Origin: Candidatus Blautia merdipullorum
Lineage (GTDB): Bacteria > Bacillota > Clostridia > Lachnospirales > Lachnospiraceae
Assembly (NCBI GenBank): GCA_019118685.1
Contig: DWYL01000096.1
Coordinates: forward strand, 1 to 49,395
Reading direction: 5' to 3'
DNA: 49,395 nt
The position numbers were made by a program, and so were the translations under genes. Shown here one piece after another: positions 28,646 to 37,526 of the stretch (position 1 is the stretch's first letter; the number at the start of each line of letters is the position of its first letter). The notes under the pieces were generated by a model, which saw only the letters and a program-made list of their open reading frames with translations, did not search any database and was not told the DNA's origin.

Positions 28646-29827
28646 ATGAGCAGATTTTGTCTACCCAGAGATATCTATCATGGAAAAGGCTGTCTAGAAG
28701 AATTGAAGAATTTAAAGGGCAGCAGAGCAATGCTGGTAGTCGGCGGCGGCTCTATGAAACGGCAGGGCTTTCTGGATAAAGCTGTTGACTATCTGAAAGA
28801 AGGTGGAATGGAGGTCCAGGTATTTGAAGGCGTAGAACCAGATCCTTCTGTGGAAACTGTTATGAAAGGTGCGGAAGCTATGAAGGCCTTCCAGCCGGAC
28901 TGGATCGTTGCCATGGGCGGCGGCTCCCCCATTGACGCGGCCAAAGCAATGTGGGCATTCTACGAATACCCGGATGTGACCTTTGAAGCTTTATGCACAC
29001 CCTTTAATTTCCCTGAACTGAGACAAAAGGCAAAATTTGCCGCTATTCCTTCAACTTCAGGAACTGCCACAGAAGTCACCGCCTTCTCTGTTATTACCGA
29101 TTATCAGACTGGAGTGAAATATCCTCTGGCAGACTTTAACATCACCCCTGATGTAGCCATCGTTGATCCGGATCTGGTTGCAGGTCTTCCGGTAAAGCAG
29201 GTTGCCTACACAGGAATGGACGCCCTGACCCACGCTATTGAAGCCTATGTATCTACCCTTCATGGACCATTTACAGATCCTCTGGCTCTTCAGGCCATTG
29301 AAATGGTCCTGGACTATCTGCCGGCATCCTACAATATGAACATGGACGCAAGAGAGCAGATGCATTACGCTCAGTGCCTGGCAGGAATGGCATTTTCCAA
29401 CGCCCTTCTCGGAATTGTCCACTCTATGGCTCATAAAACCGGAGCTGCTTTCTCCACAGGACATATTCCCCATGGCTGCGCCAACGCTATTTATTTACCC
29501 TATGTGATCCAGTACAATGCAAAAAATAAAGAAGCCGCGGAAAGATATGCAGAAATCGCCAGAAGAATGGGACTGGATGGAAACTCCCAGCAGGCCTTGA
29601 TCAACAGCCTGAGAAAGAAAATCCAGAAATTCAATAAACTGATGAACATCCCTCTTACACTGAAAGACTTTGGCATTCAGGAAGAAGAATTCAAAGAAAA
29701 ACTGCCTAAGATTGCAGAACTGGCCGTAGGAGATGCCTGCACCGGCTCCAATCCAAGAGAGATCACACCGGCTCAGATGGAAAAACTGCTGACCTGTACC
29801 TATTACGGAACAGAAGTAGATTTTTAA
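28646..29827 (+). CDS. Iron-containing alcohol dehydrogenase
   Basis: A group III (Fe-dependent) alcohol dehydrogenase that interconverts aldehydes and alcohols with NAD(P)H, usually in fermentation. The nucleotide-binding MGGGSPIDAAKAM is at about 91-103. The metal ligands lie in GMDALTHAIEAYV and VHSMAHKTGAAFSTGHIPHG. It is 393 residues, normal for the family, and most like butanol dehydrogenase/AdhE C-terminal-type enzymes. It is a single-gene unit ended by a bidirectional terminator. The physiological substrate is not determinable. Confidence 0.92.
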   Translation: MSRFCLPRDIYHGKGCLEELKNLKGSRAMLVVGGGSMKRQGFLDKAVDYLKEGGMEVQVFEGVEPDPSVETVMKGAEAMKAFQPDWIVAMGGGSPIDAAKAMWAFYEYPDVTFEALCTPFNFPELRQKAKFAAIPSTSGTATEVTAFSVITDYQTGVKYPLADFNITPDVAIVDPDLVAGLPVKQVAYTGMDALTHAIEAYVSTLHGPFTDPLALQAIEMVLDYLPASYNMNMDAREQMHYAQCLAGMAFSNALLGIVHSMAHKTGAAFSTGHIPHGCANAIYLPYVIQYNAKNKEAAERYAEIARRMGLDGNSQQALINSLRKKIQKFNKLMNIPLTLKDFGIQEEEFKEKLPKIAELAVGDACTGSNPREITPAQMEKLLTCTYYGTEVDF

Positions 29828-29914
29828 AATATATGGTTGAAACCGGTTTGCTAATGGAAAAGGGAGAGAGAAAAAGCCGAAAATACACCCGAAGGTAACT
29901 CCTCTGTGAATACC

Positions 29915-29967
29915 AAAAGCCAGTCTGTCCGGAGCTCTCATATGCTCCTGTCTCAGACTGGCTTTTT
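29915..29967. terminator. Bidirectional terminator
   Basis: Inverted repeat AAAAGCCAGTCTG / CAGACTGGCTTTT with inner GGAG/CTCC and a T-run. It serves the alcohol dehydrogenase (+) and the convergent lipoprotein gene (-). Confidence 0.92.
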
Positions 29968-29985
29968 CATTCTGTTTCTGATTTT

Positions 29986-30501
29986 TTATTCTTCTGTCAC
30001 AGCGCTGATCTCCAGAGAAGATACGCTGTCTCCGTCGAGGCCGATGGTCATTTCTGTATCGCCTTTTTCATATACCAGGCTGGTATCGGATTCCTCTGCC
30101 GGATCTCCGTAAGCTTCTGTGACCTGGTCTTTTGTGCTTCCGATGGCGATGCCTTCTTCTGTCTCTACTGTGTCGTCCATGAATACTACGGACAATACAT
30201 AATCTTTATCTTCCTCCGGATATGTATTCAATTTAAATCCAGGATATGTATAGACCTTGTCAAGTCCTTCAAAAGCGCAGCTTTCTGACTCAAAATAGTC
30301 CAGCGGCTCTCCCAGCTTTTCCACAACTGCCGCTGCGTCAGAATTCATCTCAATGGTTACACTGCCGTTTGTATAGGTAAATCCAGGCTCTGATGAAGAA
30401 CCTCCGCCGTTTCCTGAACCATCTCCTGAGCCTGAGCAGGCAGCCAGGCTTCCAAGGCTGAGTATCATAACCGCAGCTGCGATTCCCTTAATCTTATTCA
30501 T
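29986..30501 (-). CDS. Small surface lipoprotein of unknown function
   Basis: A 171-residue lipoprotein. The signal peptide ends in the lipobox LAAC, followed by a Ser/Gly-rich linker. The rest has two short repeats of the pattern seen in BamE/SmpA-like folds (AAAVVEKLGEPLDYFE and GIAIGSTKDQVTEAYGDP). I moved the start from the track's TTG to the ATG at 30501, eight bases after AGGAGG. It has its own promoter and follows the dlt-like operon. Confidence 0.75.
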   Translation of the reverse strand: MNKIKGIAAAVMILSLGSLAACSGSGDGSGNGGGSSSEPGFTYTNGSVTIEMNSDAAAVVEKLGEPLDYFESESCAFEGLDKVYTYPGFKLNTYPEEDKDYVLSVVFMDDTVETEEGIAIGSTKDQVTEAYGDPAEESDTSLVYEKGDTEMTIGLDGDSVSSLEISAVTEE

Positions 30502-30535
30502 TTCCAATTCCTCCTAAAACCATTCTCTGAAACCC

Positions 30536-30564
30536 AGTTTAGCCTTATCTATGCCATAAGTCAA
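30536..30564 (-). promoter_or_regulatory. Promoter of the lipoprotein gene
   Basis: Minus-strand TTGACT (30564-30559), 17-bp spacer, TAAACT (30541-30536), in the gap after the DltD-like gene. Confidence 0.7.
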
Positions 30565-30590
30565 ACCTTATTTGCATATTTCTTGTCTTC

Positions 30591-31658
30591 TCAATAACTG
30601 ATGATCTCTCCATATTTTTCCAGCTCCTCATACTGAGCTTCTTTCATATTCTCATAGAACTGGATCTTTTCCTCATAAACCTGCTCATATTCCGGATCTT
30701 CCCGGTAATCTGTCAGGTCATAGGTTTCTGTTAAATATTCTCCGAAATACTTCGACAGCTTCTCTGCCCCGCTTAAATTCAAATGGAGTCCGGCGTCATA
30801 GGTATCTGTGCTGTAGTCAATGCCGATCTCATCTGCCAGCTTTTCATAGTTAAAGTAATCCAGGCCATACTTCTCTGCGTAATCCACAATCTGCTGATCC
30901 CATTCCTCATACCAATGAGGATAGAGGCTGGGGGATTTTACCAGGACAAATTCAATGCCATTATCCTCACAGAGCCGGCGCATCTTATCCAGATAGCCCA
31001 TGGCATTGCTGCCCAGCGTATAGTCCGCCAGGATATCCGGCTCCGGAAATCCTTCTGCCGGTCTTACATCTACTCTCATATAATAGCCATTATGAAAAAG
31101 CTTATCCTTGTGGAACATATACTGGAAATCTTCCGCAGACAGTTCCGACCATCTGGAATGGTAGCGGAGGATGGGGAAAATATAGTCCAGCATATTTTCT
31201 TCTTCTGTCATAGAAGACTGGATGGCTCCGATCTTTGATTTCGACCACTTCATTCCGTCTATGCTCATCCGGTTGTAGGCTTCGCTCTGAGGCTCATTAT
31301 ATTTCAATGCCAGGACATTGAACACTACCACTTTCGGTGTTTCATACCGGAGAGTATCCTCCAGCAGATAATACGACTGCCAGGCCAGCTGCTGGGCAGA
31401 ACCCCGGATATAACTGGTGATACCATAATCCCGGTACATCTCAATAGGAGAAAAGTTCTCATAAACCTCACAGTCCCCCACAAAGATCACTTCATGATCC
31501 GTGGTTTCCTGGTAATATTCTTCTACCAGATTTCCCTCTACAATATCCGACATATATTTAGGCATCAGCAGTTTCTGCAGGAAGAACAGTACCAGGATCA
31601 GCACCGCTGCCAGCAACGCCACAGCGGCAGGCCACTTAGGAAATTTTTTTGCTTTCAT
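30591..31658 (-). CDS. DltD-like SGNH protein with Cys at the nucleophile position
   Basis: A 355-residue membrane-anchored protein (TM at about 10-30) that resembles DltD/SGNH partners of MBOAT acyltransferases. In DltD a Ser sits in the first SGNH block; here the block reads FVGDCEVYENFS with Cys63. The closing Asp-His pair is seen as DAGLHLNLSG (Asp288, His292). It is expected to take an acyl group delivered by the MBOAT protein and pass it to a surface polymer. It is the last gene of the operon, 15 bp after the MBOAT gene. Confidence 0.75.
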   Translation of the reverse strand: MKAKKFPKWPAAVALLAAVLILVLFFLQKLLMPKYMSDIVEGNLVEEYYQETTDHEVIFVGDCEVYENFSPIEMYRDYGITSYIRGSAQQLAWQSYYLLEDTLRYETPKVVVFNVLALKYNEPQSEAYNRMSIDGMKWSKSKIGAIQSSMTEEENMLDYIFPILRYHSRWSELSAEDFQYMFHKDKLFHNGYYMRVDVRPAEGFPEPDILADYTLGSNAMGYLDKMRRLCEDNGIEFVLVKSPSLYPHWYEEWDQQIVDYAEKYGLDYFNYEKLADEIGIDYSTDTYDAGLHLNLSGAEKLSKYFGEYLTETYDLTDYREDPEYEQVYEEKIQFYENMKEAQYEELEKYGEIISY

Positions 31659-31673
31659 GATAAGTCCTTCCTC

Positions 31674-33269
31674 CTAAAACTGATTATAGATAAACTGGCT
31701 CTGGTCATAACCAATGCCGTAAGCGCCGAATACGATCACTACCAGAGTCATAATACCGAAGATAATGTACTTCCAGACCGCCGGGGAAGCATAGATCAGA
31801 TCTCTCACACTGCCCTTCCGTTCCTCGGTAAGACTTACCGCCACTACAATGACCAGGCAGATAAAAAGCAGAAGATAGTCCGCACCTGTAAGCCCCAGTC
31901 CCAGGAAAGCTTCTCCTGTAAGAGCTGTGATGTCAAAGTGAGTAAACATATTCCCAAACATCTTAAAGGTCAGAGGCACATCCCGGTAGCAGTCAAACAT
32001 ACGGATAGCGCTCATCAGCAGGATCGTCCGGATGATCTCAAAGGCTCCGTACCATTTCTTATCCTTTACCTGGAACCTGTGATGGAACTTTCTGTACAGA
32101 GGCTCCAGTTCCTGGGAGATCATGATCACCACAAAGTTCATAAGACCCCAGACAATAAAGTTCCAGCTTGCGCCGTGCCAGATACCGGTAGTAAACCATA
32201 CTACAAAGGAAGACAGATACACCGGCACCCTTTTTCCCACTGCGTCACCGAATTTTGCCCGTGAAAATTTGGAGATCTTCAGCATAGGTTTACACACGGA
32301 GATGGGATAAAAAATATAGTCTGTAAACCAGGTACCCATGGTGATATGCCATCTCTTCCAGTATTCCTTAATGTTCTTAGAAAGATAAGGCCTGCGGAAG
32401 TTCTCTGTCACAGTAATTCCCATGGTCTGGGCAATACCTATGGTAATGTCAATGCCTCCGGTAAAGTCTGCGTACAGCTCAAAGGCATAGAACATCATAC
32501 CTACAAATACGAATCCCCCCTGATAAACATCAGGGTTCTGGATGATCTCATTAACCGCCACCAGAATCCGGTCAGCAATGACCACCTTCTTAAAATATCC
32601 CCACAGGATACGGTACAGTCCGTAGGATACCACCTTTGTGTCAAAAGCATGCTCCTCAAAAAGAGACTTGGCCAGGTCATTAAACCGGCTGATGGGTCCC
32701 TGGACAAGCTGGGGGAAGAAGGATACAAAGAGGGCCAGCTTAAACAGATTCCTCTCTGCCTTGCAGGTTCCTCTGTAAACATCAATAATATATCCCATAG
32801 TCTGGAAGGTATAGAAAGAAATCCCCATGGGCAGGATCAGGTTCACAAAGGAAAGTTCATTTGTGCTGTGGAAAGCCTCCAGGATCCCGTTGATATTGGC
32901 AATGACAAAATTGGTGTATTTCAGCACCGCCAGTATTCCCAGGTTAAAAATAAGGCAGACCAGCAGCCATTTCCACTGCTTTCCCTTCATCTTTGCCTTA
33001 TAGGTTTTCTTCTCGTCTTTGGTGATGTTCCCTTTGTTTGCTTTTATGTAGGCGTCCTGCTCTGTCTTAATGCTCTCCAGCTTCCGGCTCACCAGATAGG
33101 TGGATACCGTGGTTGCCGCGATAAAGATCAGATAAGAAGGGCTGGCGATAAAGTAAAAGATGTAGCTGGCCATCAGCAGCAAAGGCCACTGGCACTTCTT
33201 GGGCAGCACATAATACAGGATGAACACCACCGAAATAAACCCGATGAAACTATATGATGTAAAAAGCAT
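31674..33269 (-). CDS. MBOAT-family O-acyltransferase (DltB-like)
   Basis: A polytopic membrane-bound O-acyltransferase, 531 residues with about ten or more hydrophobic segments. It has the DltB/AlgI-type signature YWKRWHITMGTWFTDYIFYP and the catalytic His365 in GIWHGASWNF. In the dlt pathway such a protein takes the aminoacyl group from the carrier protein and moves it across the membrane. The start has an AGAGAGGA site. It lies 11 bp after the carrier-protein gene. Confidence 0.9.
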   Translation of the reverse strand: MLFTSYSFIGFISVVFILYYVLPKKCQWPLLLMASYIFYFIASPSYLIFIAATTVSTYLVSRKLESIKTEQDAYIKANKGNITKDEKKTYKAKMKGKQWKWLLVCLIFNLGILAVLKYTNFVIANINGILEAFHSTNELSFVNLILPMGISFYTFQTMGYIIDVYRGTCKAERNLFKLALFVSFFPQLVQGPISRFNDLAKSLFEEHAFDTKVVSYGLYRILWGYFKKVVIADRILVAVNEIIQNPDVYQGGFVFVGMMFYAFELYADFTGGIDITIGIAQTMGITVTENFRRPYLSKNIKEYWKRWHITMGTWFTDYIFYPISVCKPMLKISKFSRAKFGDAVGKRVPVYLSSFVVWFTTGIWHGASWNFIVWGLMNFVVIMISQELEPLYRKFHHRFQVKDKKWYGAFEIIRTILLMSAIRMFDCYRDVPLTFKMFGNMFTHFDITALTGEAFLGLGLTGADYLLLFICLVIVVAVSLTEERKGSVRDLIYASPAVWKYIIFGIMTLVVIVFGAYGIGYDQSQFIYNQF

Positions 33270-33280
33270 GACGTCCTCTC

Positions 33281-33514
33281 TTATTCGTCTTCATCTTCCA
33301 GGCGCTGGATCAGCTCATAAAGAGCCTTGGCTGAGTTAAAGTTCTCCGGCACGATATCCTCAGCGGGGATCACTACGTCATACTCATCATTGATCTCTGA
33401 GATAATCGTGACAATATCAAAAGAATCAATGATCCTGTCGTCTACCAGTGTAGTGCAGGTTTCAAAATCAACATCCGGGTGAAGGTTCTTTAAGATTTCC
33501 ATTAATGGTTCCAT
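33281..33514 (-). CDS. Acyl carrier protein (DltC-like)
   Basis: A 77-residue carrier protein, acidic, with the phosphopantetheine Ser31 in IIDSFDIVTII (normally DSL). It is placed between the adenylation and MBOAT genes like a dlt carrier, and is its expected aminoacyl carrier. It starts 2 bp after the adenylation gene ends. Confidence 0.87.
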   Translation of the reverse strand: MEPLMEILKNLHPDVDFETCTTLVDDRIIDSFDIVTIISEINDEYDVVIPAEDIVPENFNSAKALYELIQRLEDEDE

Positions 33515-33516
33515 AA

Positions 33517-35043
33517 TTATTTTCTCCTTTTCTTTTCCTCATAGATTTGTTTAAGTTTGTTTCTGTCAGTTTTTCCATTTGCTGTCAGAGGCATCTGTTC
33601 CAGCGCATATACATGGTTGGGGATCATATATCTGGGAAGCTTCTTTTTCAGCTGGGTGATCAGCGCCCCGCTCTCCACATCTCCAACATAAAACAGTATG
33701 ATCTTTTCTTTTTCTTTATCATAAATGCAGCATGCGCTGCCAATGCCCCCGATCATATTTACATGAACCTCGATCTCGCCAAGCTCGATCCTGTGGCCCA
33801 TATGTTTGATCTGAAAATCTTTCCGGGAGATAAAGACCAGTTCTCCTCTTTCATTGAGCTTTCCAATATCTCCTGTCCGGTAGATCAGTTCATGATAGCT
33901 GTGGTTTAAAGGATTCTGGACAAAGACCTCATCGGTCTTTTCCGGATTGTTGTAATATCCCAGGGTAAGGGCAGTTCCCCGGATACATATCTCTCCCGGA
34001 TCTCCCTGTCTTGGCACCTGGTTTTTTTCATCTAAAAGGATCACTTCTGTGTTTCTGAAAGGCCTTCCGATAGGGATCGGCTCCCCTTCCTGAAAATCTC
34101 TGTCCACCTCATAGTAACAGCTCATTCCGGTAGCCTCTGTGGGACCATAGAGATTTATAAATCTGGCATTGGGAAGGGCCTTTCTCCAGAGGTTAAACTG
34201 TCTAATAGGGAAGACCTCGCTTCCAAAAGCAATGGTATGAAGGTATTTTGGCACCACCTTGTCAAAGGTCTTCATTGAAGAGATCATAGTAAGGGCCGAT
34301 ACCACCCAGCATACCGTATTGATCTTATATTCATTTAAAAATTCCACCAGCTTAATGGGGAACATAAATAAAGCCTTGGGTACCAGATAGGTGGTAGCCC
34401 CGCATTTCAGGCTGGAAAACAGTTCCTTTAAGCAGGCGTCAAAATAAAGAGGGGTCTGATTTGCCAATACTGAATCTTCATTTACCCCCAGCACTTCCGT
34501 CAGACTTTCCACATAATCAATCACAGACCGGTGACAGGCCGCGACTCCTTTAGGGATCCCTGTAGAGCCTGAGGTAAATACTATATAGATAGGATCTGTG
34601 TCGATGGCTCTTCGCCGGATAGCCAAAAGAGCCTGGTCATTCGCCGGATAGCCGGCAATGTCATCATAGAGAAGAATCTCTCCGGTAAAGTCCTCAAACT
34701 CCCGGATCTGTCTGCTGGTCACTTCATCACAGATCACTGCTCTGGGTTTCAGATTCTGGAAGATCAGTTCGATCCGGAACCTGGGCATTTCCTCATCAAT
34801 GGGAACATAAAAGCAGCTGCTGTAAACAACGCCCCAGAACGCCGCGATCATATGAGGATGCTTCTGCATATAGATCACAACCGGTTCTTTTTCATATCCC
34901 TTCTCATAAAGGCAGGAACCAATGCTTCTGGAAACCTGATATACCTCCTGAAAAGACATCTCCATCTTCTCATTGGCAAAGGCTGTCTTATCCGGATACT
35001 TCTGTACAGTATCTTCCAGATATTCCAAAATATTTCTTTTCAT
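33517..35043 (-). CDS. Amino acid adenylation enzyme (DltA-like)
   Basis: A stand-alone adenylation-domain enzyme that activates an amino acid and loads it on a carrier protein. It has A3 FTSGSTGIPKG (156-166), A4 YFDACLKELF (200-209), A5 NLYGPTE (297-303), A7 YRTGD and A10 PLTANGKTDR. It is 508 residues, the usual DltA size. The A-domain Asp in FDA is kept, so an amino acid substrate is likely. The segment aligned with the DltA FCGE motif reads FGSE, so a Cys tied to D-Ala selection is missing. I do not use the name dltA because the substrate is uncertain. Confidence 0.82.
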   Translation of the reverse strand: MKRNILEYLEDTVQKYPDKTAFANEKMEMSFQEVYQVSRSIGSCLYEKGYEKEPVVIYMQKHPHMIAAFWGVVYSSCFYVPIDEEMPRFRIELIFQNLKPRAVICDEVTSRQIREFEDFTGEILLYDDIAGYPANDQALLAIRRRAIDTDPIYIVFTSGSTGIPKGVAACHRSVIDYVESLTEVLGVNEDSVLANQTPLYFDACLKELFSSLKCGATTYLVPKALFMFPIKLVEFLNEYKINTVCWVVSALTMISSMKTFDKVVPKYLHTIAFGSEVFPIRQFNLWRKALPNARFINLYGPTEATGMSCYYEVDRDFQEGEPIPIGRPFRNTEVILLDEKNQVPRQGDPGEICIRGTALTLGYYNNPEKTDEVFVQNPLNHSYHELIYRTGDIGKLNERGELVFISRKDFQIKHMGHRIELGEIEVHVNMIGGIGSACCIYDKEKEKIILFYVGDVESGALITQLKKKLPRYMIPNHVYALEQMPLTANGKTDRNKLKQIYEEKKRRK

Positions 35044-35089
35044 CTTTTTTCTCCTACTGTTTATATATCTTTCTAATGCCGGAACAGTT

Positions 35090-35809
35090 TCACTCTTCCG
35101 GCATCAGCAGATTTTCATATTCTTTTTTTAATTTCTTGCCGCATCGGACTACACACCTCTGAGCAAGGACTTCCAGGGCGTCCAGATATTCTTTTCCCAG
35201 GGGAACATCTTTCTTTATCAGGGAAAGCTCTGTACAGCCTAAAAGGATTACCTGAGCGCCCTGGTCCTTCAGCTGTAGGGAAACCTTCTGAAATTTTTCC
35301 ATGTCTGCCGGAAGACCGGCCTTCAGGTTTTTATATATAACATCCATGATATCCTGCTGGCGGCGTTCGTCCGGGAGCAGGACCTCTATCCCCATTTTCT
35401 CCAGCTGATCCTGGAAGATCCTGCTCTCTATGGTGCCGTCTGTAGCCATCAGCCCTGCTCTTTTGATCCCATTCTTCTGGAGTTCCAGGCCGGTCTCATA
35501 AATCCCATGGATGATAGGCACCGGAATATTCTCCGATAATTCCCGGTAGAAATAGTGGGCCGTTATACAGGGAATGGCTATGCAGGATACCTCTTTGGCC
35601 AGTTTTTTCCCGATTTTCAGCATAGGCTCTACCGGGCTGTCCTTGGATCTTCCCAGGATAAAGGCTGTCCTGTCCGGAATATAAGGGGCGCTGTGGATCA
35701 GGATCTCAAGGTGATCCTGATCGCACTGTGCCTCTGTCATTTTCGTTATCATTTCTAAAAAGCAGGCTGTAGCCATAGGCCCCAAGCCTCCGATCACTCC
35801 TAATTTCAT
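35090..35809 (-). CDS. Aspartate/glutamate-type racemase
   Basis: A 239-residue enzyme of the Asp/Glu racemase family, a PLP-independent two-cysteine racemase. The start MKLGVIGGLGPMAT is typical. The catalytic cysteines are Cys81 in IPCITAHYF and Cys192 in LLGCTELSL. The first motif is normally PCNTAH; here Asn is Ile. It lies 46 bp upstream of the adenylation gene and 12 bp after the transglutaminase gene, so it should make the D-amino acid for this operon. An AGGAGG site precedes the ATG. Confidence 0.85.
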   Translation of the reverse strand: MKLGVIGGLGPMATACFLEMITKMTEAQCDQDHLEILIHSAPYIPDRTAFILGRSKDSPVEPMLKIGKKLAKEVSCIAIPCITAHYFYRELSENIPVPIIHGIYETGLELQKNGIKRAGLMATDGTIESRIFQDQLEKMGIEVLLPDERRQQDIMDVIYKNLKAGLPADMEKFQKVSLQLKDQGAQVILLGCTELSLIKKDVPLGKEYLDALEVLAQRCVVRCGKKLKKEYENLLMPEE

Positions 35810-35821
35810 AGACGCCTCCTG

Positions 35822-37441
35822 CTATTCTATGGTGGAATCTGTGGTCGGGGTTGCCGGATACAGACTCTGGTCAAAGATGTGGCTGTTGTCATGGGATTCT
35901 GAATATTCCAGCAGCTCTTCATCTGTCAGCATAAAAAATTCTCCTCCTCCTGATCTTGGAGTCGTATCAAAATGGTACCATCCGTCGCCGCAGTCGATCA
36001 GGCTCCAGTAATGGCTGGAATGGCTGGTATCGCTTTTTACCACATCAATATTAGGGATACCCGCCTCTGTCAGCAGCGCCTTAGCTGTAGAAAAGAAAAC
36101 AAAGCAGTCTCCCTGGCCCTGGGTAAAGCCCTGATGGGCGCCGTTGGTCCAGCTGTCCTTATCCGATGTGCTGATGTAGCCGATATTATTTCTGCACCAG
36201 TCATAGATAGCTCTTGCCTTTTCTTTCAGTGTCATATCATCTGTGGTAATCTCTGCAAGAACTTCATCTGCTTCTGCGTAAACTTCTTCCGGCTCCACAT
36301 AGTCCTGCGGTTTTTCCTTCATTGTAATGGTAGTCTCCGCCTGGGCTGTGTTTCCGGCCCGGTCTGTAGCCGTATAGATCACATCATAGGTTCCCTCAGT
36401 CTCTGTATCCACATCGCTGGTATCTACCTCCAGCTCCACTTCTTTGTCGCAGTTATCTGTAACCGTGATCTCTGATTTATAGGAAATCGGTTCCCCGATA
36501 AATCCTTCCAAAGGCGCCACACCGTCGATCACCGGCTCCTCTGTATCCTCGATCACCTCTGCCTCTGATTCAATTTCTGTGGTATTTCCCCCTTCATCTG
36601 TAAGGACTATGGTGACCGGTACGGTTCCCACGCCGGAGAGATCCGGTTCCTCTTTAAAACTGCATGTCACATCTGTGTTGTCCTCAATATTCGTCACCAG
36701 CTCATCCGGTGACAACTCACCGCCCACGTTTACCGTAGCGGTTTCCGCCTCTCCTTTAGGAGCTTCTGTATCCTGGACCGATAAAGTGCTGGTCCTTTCC
36801 TTTCCGTTCACATTCAGCTGGATTTCCTGCTCCCCCACATGGCTGGTATCGACCTGGGTCATATCTGTGACAAATTCTGCGTCTCCATCCTTCCGCAGGA
36901 AATTAGACGTCTGAAAATCCTGGGTCCCCGCTTCCACTGTCACGGTCCTCAAAACCGGATTCGAAAAGAAAATGCCATAGATCAGCAGGATCACTATCAC
37001 ACCCGCAAGAACTCCCCCTGCTCCCCGGACAGCAATCTTTCTTTTACGCTGCCGGATTTCTTCCTCTCTTCTTTTTCGTTCCCGTCTCTTTCTTTTCTGC
37101 GCTAAATATTCCTGATAGTCTCTTTCATTCTCCTGTTCTAAGATCTCCCATTCTCTCAGATTGTTCTCCGCCCCGGACCTTCTGCGGCGGTTCTCCCCAT
37201 AGGCAGACTGGAACCTTCTTCTGCCTGGCTGTCCCGGAGTTCCACTTTGGCGGCCCGTACTCCTTCTTCCGGTGCTGATCCTGGTATAAACCCCCTCTTT
37301 ATAATGATTGTCCTTACTCTGCTGTGGAATAATATCTCCCGAATGGATTTTCTGGGAGCGGTGGGATGAATTCCTCTTCTGATATGTTTTTCTCTGCGAA
37401 TAAACTGTATTGCTTTCCTTTTTCTCCTGGTAACCGTCCAT
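35822..37441 (-). CDS. Membrane-anchored transglutaminase-like protein with Ig-like repeats
   Basis: A 539-residue protein. A long basic cytoplasmic tail (about 1-140) leads to one transmembrane segment (GGVLAGVIVILLIYGIFF), two Ig-like repeats of the DUF5011/HYR kind (SVQDTEAPKGE..., DTEEPVIDGV...), and a C-terminal transglutaminase-like domain with Cys446 in GQGDCFVFF, His477 in SSHYWSLI and Asp492 in YHFDTTP. It may cut or cross-link surface peptides. The track's earlier ATG lacks a ribosome binding site; the ATG at 37441 follows AAGGTAGGA. It is the first gene of the dlt-like operon. Confidence 0.85.
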   Translation of the reverse strand: MDGYQEKKESNTVYSQRKTYQKRNSSHRSQKIHSGDIIPQQSKDNHYKEGVYTRISTGRRSTGRQSGTPGQPGRRRFQSAYGENRRRRSGAENNLREWEILEQENERDYQEYLAQKRKRRERKRREEEIRQRKRKIAVRGAGGVLAGVIVILLIYGIFFSNPVLRTVTVEAGTQDFQTSNFLRKDGDAEFVTDMTQVDTSHVGEQEIQLNVNGKERTSTLSVQDTEAPKGEAETATVNVGGELSPDELVTNIEDNTDVTCSFKEEPDLSGVGTVPVTIVLTDEGGNTTEIESEAEVIEDTEEPVIDGVAPLEGFIGEPISYKSEITVTDNCDKEVELEVDTSDVDTETEGTYDVIYTATDRAGNTAQAETTITMKEKPQDYVEPEEVYAEADEVLAEITTDDMTLKEKARAIYDWCRNNIGYISTSDKDSWTNGAHQGFTQGQGDCFVFFSTAKALLTEAGIPNIDVVKSDTSHSSHYWSLIDCGDGWYHFDTTPRSGGGEFFMLTDEELLEYSESHDNSHIFDQSLYPATPTTDSTIE

Positions 37442-37493
37442 GATTCCTACCTTATATCTATAGAATTTTTCGTAGTTTTTCGACTTATCCTTA

Positions 37494-37522
37494 ATTCTAA
37501 CCTTGCGTGGTATATTTGTCAA
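37494..37522 (-). promoter_or_regulatory. Promoter of the dlt-like operon
   Basis: Minus-strand TTGACA (37522-37517), 17-bp spacer, TAGAAT (37499-37494), 5 bp from the end of repeat copy B. Confidence 0.85.
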
Positions 37523-37526
37523 TAAA

